DNA from: Paraphysoderma sedebokerense
Taxonomy: Eukaryota; Blastocladiomycota; Physodermatomycetes; Physodermatales; Physodermataceae
DNA: 64,000 nt
Direction of reading: 5' to 3'
Assembly (NCBI GenBank): GCA_025602915.1
Contig: JAHLJZ010000001.1
Coordinates: forward strand, 496,001 to 560,000
Positions 61,709 through 64,000 of this stretch are shown here, in pieces (the first letter of the stretch is position 1; every line of letters starts with the position of its first letter). The position numbers were made by a program, and so were the translations under genes. Under the pieces are notes generated by a model, which ran no database searches, was not told where the DNA came from, and saw nothing but the letters and a program-made list of their open reading frames with translations.

Positions 61709-62479
61709 ATGTCCGCCGACGATATAGCAAGCAATGAGTTTCAGCTTGAGCAGGTAGAGCAGATGCTTACAAAGGATCCCGACAATGAAGACTTGCTCAG
61801 GATCAAATCTGATTTACAAGATCTAATCAGTCTTCAACGTTCAATGCTTGATATATCTTCCGCCAACAACAACGCTGCTAAACGTTCAAATTCGTCCGCC
61901 AGCTTAGACGCATCGGAGCCGTCCGCACCGGCGAAACCTAAAAAGTTATGGAACATCAATGACGTTGTAGCATGTAAATGGTCAGACGGAAAATGGTATG
62001 AAGCCACAGTTACTGCCGTATCGAAGAAGAAGGACACCGATCCAGTTTACTCGGTCGTTTTTAAAGGTTATACAACTGTGCAATTAGTAAAATCGAATGA
62101 AATTCGGGAGTTTGATCCAGACCTCGTCGTTCAGGTGAAAAAGAAACGAACATTACCTACCGATGAAGCGAATCAAAATAGAAAGTCGAAGAAAAACTTT
62201 CTCGCTAAAAAGCAAAAATTGGCAGCAAAGATCGAAGAGCAAGAAAAGGTGCAACAGAATACTCAGCAGGCTTGGTTAAATTTCGCCGGGGGTAAAGGAA
62301 AGAAAAAGATGGGTGCCAGCAGTATAAAACCGGTGCCGATATTGAAGAAGAAGAGTATGTTTGCTACTCCTGATAATCCAGAGGGGAAAGTCGGGGTCGT
62401 CGGTAGTGGTAAAGGGATGACACAATTTGGTAATCGTGGAAAGCATCAGTTCGATACTTCAAACGCTGATGAGGATTAA
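61709..62479 (+). CDS. SPF30/SMNDC1 splicing factor (Tudor domain)
   Basis: Intronless, 256 residues. The chosen ATG at 61709 (MSADDIASNEFQLEQVEQML) starts the conserved N-terminal helix; the open frame extends upstream without support. SPF30 is needed for joining the tri-snRNP to the pre-spliceosome. The N-terminus has the family pattern EFQLEQVEQMLTKDPDNEDL. The Tudor domain spans about residues 78-140 (WNINDVVACKWSDGKWYEAT, VVFKGYTTVQLV), with aromatic cage positions Trp and Tyr present for symmetric dimethylarginine. The Lys-rich second half (KKNFLAKKQKLAAKIEEQEK, QQAWLNFAGGKGKKK) is typical. Absence of introns is unusual beside intron-rich neighbours. Confidence 0.93.
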   Translation: MSADDIASNEFQLEQVEQMLTKDPDNEDLLRIKSDLQDLISLQRSMLDISSANNNAAKRSNSSASLDASEPSAPAKPKKLWNINDVVACKWSDGKWYEATVTAVSKKKDTDPVYSVVFKGYTTVQLVKSNEIREFDPDLVVQVKKKRTLPTDEANQNRKSKKNFLAKKQKLAAKIEEQEKVQQNTQQAWLNFAGGKGKKKMGASSIKPVPILKKKSMFATPDNPEGKVGVVGSGKGMTQFGNRGKHQFDTSNADED

Positions 62480-62877
62480 TGATGGTCCCTTGGAGGTATT
62501 ATTATCATCTTTCGCTTCCAACAAGACATTATTCTGAACAATATTGTCTGTGGTGATAGGGAATTGGTCTCTCTTCAGCCGATGCCTCATTTTTCATTAT
62601 ACCAACAAAGTTACGGACCGATTCAAATGTGGCATTGTTCTTGAAGTGACTACGTGGGGAACTCTTTGTAGATAAACATAAAATAACTGTGTTTTGTATT
62701 TATACTGGAAAAATTATGCATGGTGTTGACATCATAACGAGAAATCTCAATAATGAATAAACTCGTATCCTTGTCCGGCGTTTTATTTGCTTGGAACGTG
62801 CATTCGATCAATAAATACGCATTTCCTCACAGTCTCTCTCGTCTGAGCAGTTCATCTCCACAACCACATTGACCAAC
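62480..62877. promoter_or_regulatory. Upstream region of the CEP135-like gene
   Basis: 398 bp between SPF30 and the CEP135-like start. No gene was seen. Confidence 0.4.
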
Positions 62878-64000
62878 ATGGTTGTTCCGGAGCCGGTGCA
62901 AGAGCAGTACCGTCTGCTTCGACAGCGGCTCGATCAATTGGAATATAGAGATCCATTTCGACCAGACTCTATGCGATTGATTCAGAAACTACTGTCCGAC
63001 CTTATTCAAACTACCGAGAGCTGCAAAAGACTGAAGCTGAGTAAAGATAATCTGATACAGGAAAAGAAATCTTTGGAACAGACGGTATGATATAAACCAA
63101 TACCATATGCTAACCACACATATGCTTCGAAAAGAGAGCCCCAATCTAATTAGATATTTCGCGACTGCGTACATTCGTATTTACCTTGCATCATACACAG
63201 CTAGAGCCATTACGAACTGAAATCTCCCGTTTAACGGCAGAAAACAATCAACTTCATGTTACGATAATCAATGAGACTGATAAACGAGAATCTCAAGCCA
63301 AGAAAACCGCAATCGTCATACGGAAATTGGAAAACGAGATATCAGACTTGAAGTTTTTGAATTCTCAATATTTGAATAGGATACATGCCGAACAGAAACG
63401 AGCTGACGATGAAAGAAAGAGAGTAGAAGATCTATTCAAAAAGTGGGGAATTTGGGCTACCGTCAATGATGGTGAAGGTACTTTGAGGTTTCAACAATCT
63501 GCAGATATGGCATGCGATTGAATGCCTTATGTTATCGTAACTAGGTGTGACGAAAACAAGTGCCAAAGTGGATAAACTTTTCCAAAGATTGCAGAAATTA
63601 GATATGGAAACTGGTCTGGGTATGCCTAAATGATTGCCTTAACCTGGTCGCCCCGACTCTGTTAACCTGATTATGACGATGATTGCTAGAACCAATGTCA
63701 CCGCCGCATGATACAATTCGATTGCCAGAACCCCATATGGTTGATATGGTTAAGATAGTTGAAGCAAAAGTGGATATTCTGGAAAAAGAAAAGGAAGAAT
63801 TGCTTCTTCGTGCAACTGATTTTGAATCTGAGGTAACCCATACTGTCTCATATATCTACCCAGGTCAACATGATTTTTCAACATTTAATTTAGATACAAC
63901 TTTATCGTGAACAAATAACAAATCGAGAGCAAGAAATCGCAAGGTTAGGTGCTTTACTTGAAACCAGTCGAGCTCAGTCTTTCGTTACCGGCGGCGTGTC
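62878..64000 (+). CDS. CEP135/BLD10-like centriole protein, N-terminal part (3' end outside window)
   Basis: Exons 62878-63084, 63201-63477, 63545-63619, 63690-63832 and 63894-64000 (continuing). CEP135/Bld10 is a cartwheel and centriole-wall protein needed for basal bodies. The order of segments follows the family: LRQRLDQLEYRDPFRPDS, IQKLLSDLIQTTESCKRLKL, LEPLRTEISRLTAENNQL, LENEISDLKFLNSQYLNRIH, VKIVEAKVDILEKEKEELL, and LYREQITNREQEIARLGALL. The whole visible part is coiled coil. The donor of the second exon could instead be at 63471-63472, a two-residue difference. Presence of this gene implies centrioles, hence a flagellated stage. Confidence 0.85.

Overview
The window is nuclear DNA from a compact eukaryotic genome, most likely an early-diverging zoosporic (flagellated) fungus of the chytrid or blastoclad kind. 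Fungal markers are a Skt5/Chs4-type chitin synthase regulator and a KRE2/MNT1 (GT15) alpha-1,2-mannosyltransferase. A CEP135 centriole protein at the right edge points to a flagellated cell. Genes are short-spaced and rich in short introns (mostly 50-100 nt), many with a visible CTAAC/CTGAC-like branch site. One intron, in the prefoldin 5 gene, is of the U12 AT-AC class. No virus-like element, transposon, CRISPR array or origin was recognised. Exon models below were assembled by hand from splice signals, reading phase and family similarity.

Layout: 1-430 end of nucleoside diphosphate kinase (+). 709-4362 large mitochondrial-type AAA ATPase (-), head to head with the Skt5/Chs4 regulator (4676-8022, +). 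8219-9223 uncharacterised, possibly AIRIM-like (-). 9593-11436 FIBP homologue (-). 11636-14148 MTO1 (-). 14804-17007 divergent protein kinase (+). 17293-18296 prefoldin 5 (+). 18671-20160 14-3-3 (+). 21154-23142 RBR ubiquitin ligase (+). 23379-27119 Elongin C/LRR protein (-). 27329-29135 NYN-domain protein (-). 29373-30958 ALKBH8-like oxygenase (+). 31634-34664 RBM26/27-like protein (-). 35153-36507 NIPA-type Mg transporter (+). 37020-37090 tRNA-Gly(UCC) (-). 37878-41192 divergent citrate synthase (+). 41774-42517 SmF (-). 42690-44211 voltage-sensor-domain protein (+). 44798-46638 GT15 mannosyltransferase (-). 47975-50813 SERRATE/ARS2 (-). 51158-52532 Rab geranylgeranyltransferase beta (+). 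52654-58119 ankyrin/coiled-coil protein (-). 58452-60322 PFKFB (-). 60702-61509 unknown (+). 61709-62479 SPF30/SMNDC1 (+). 62878-64000 CEP135, cut by the window edge (+).

The genes are not a pathway cluster. They are mostly housekeeping genes: splicing (SmF, SPF30), RNA metabolism (ARS2, RBM26/27), tRNA wobble modification (MTO1, ALKBH8), chaperoning (prefoldin, 14-3-3), sugar metabolism (PFKFB) and cell-wall or secretory functions (Skt5/Chs4, GT15, RabGGTase). They are commonly arranged as divergent pairs sharing promoters of about 170-650 bp. The points most worth following are the AT-AC intron, very short coding exons (4, 6, 7, 9, 12 and 14 nt), a citrate synthase paralogue that has lost a catalytic histidine, a FIBP homologue outside animals, an Elongin C/LRR architecture, and an unresolved locus near 47.2-47.9 kb with coding-like reading frames on both strands.
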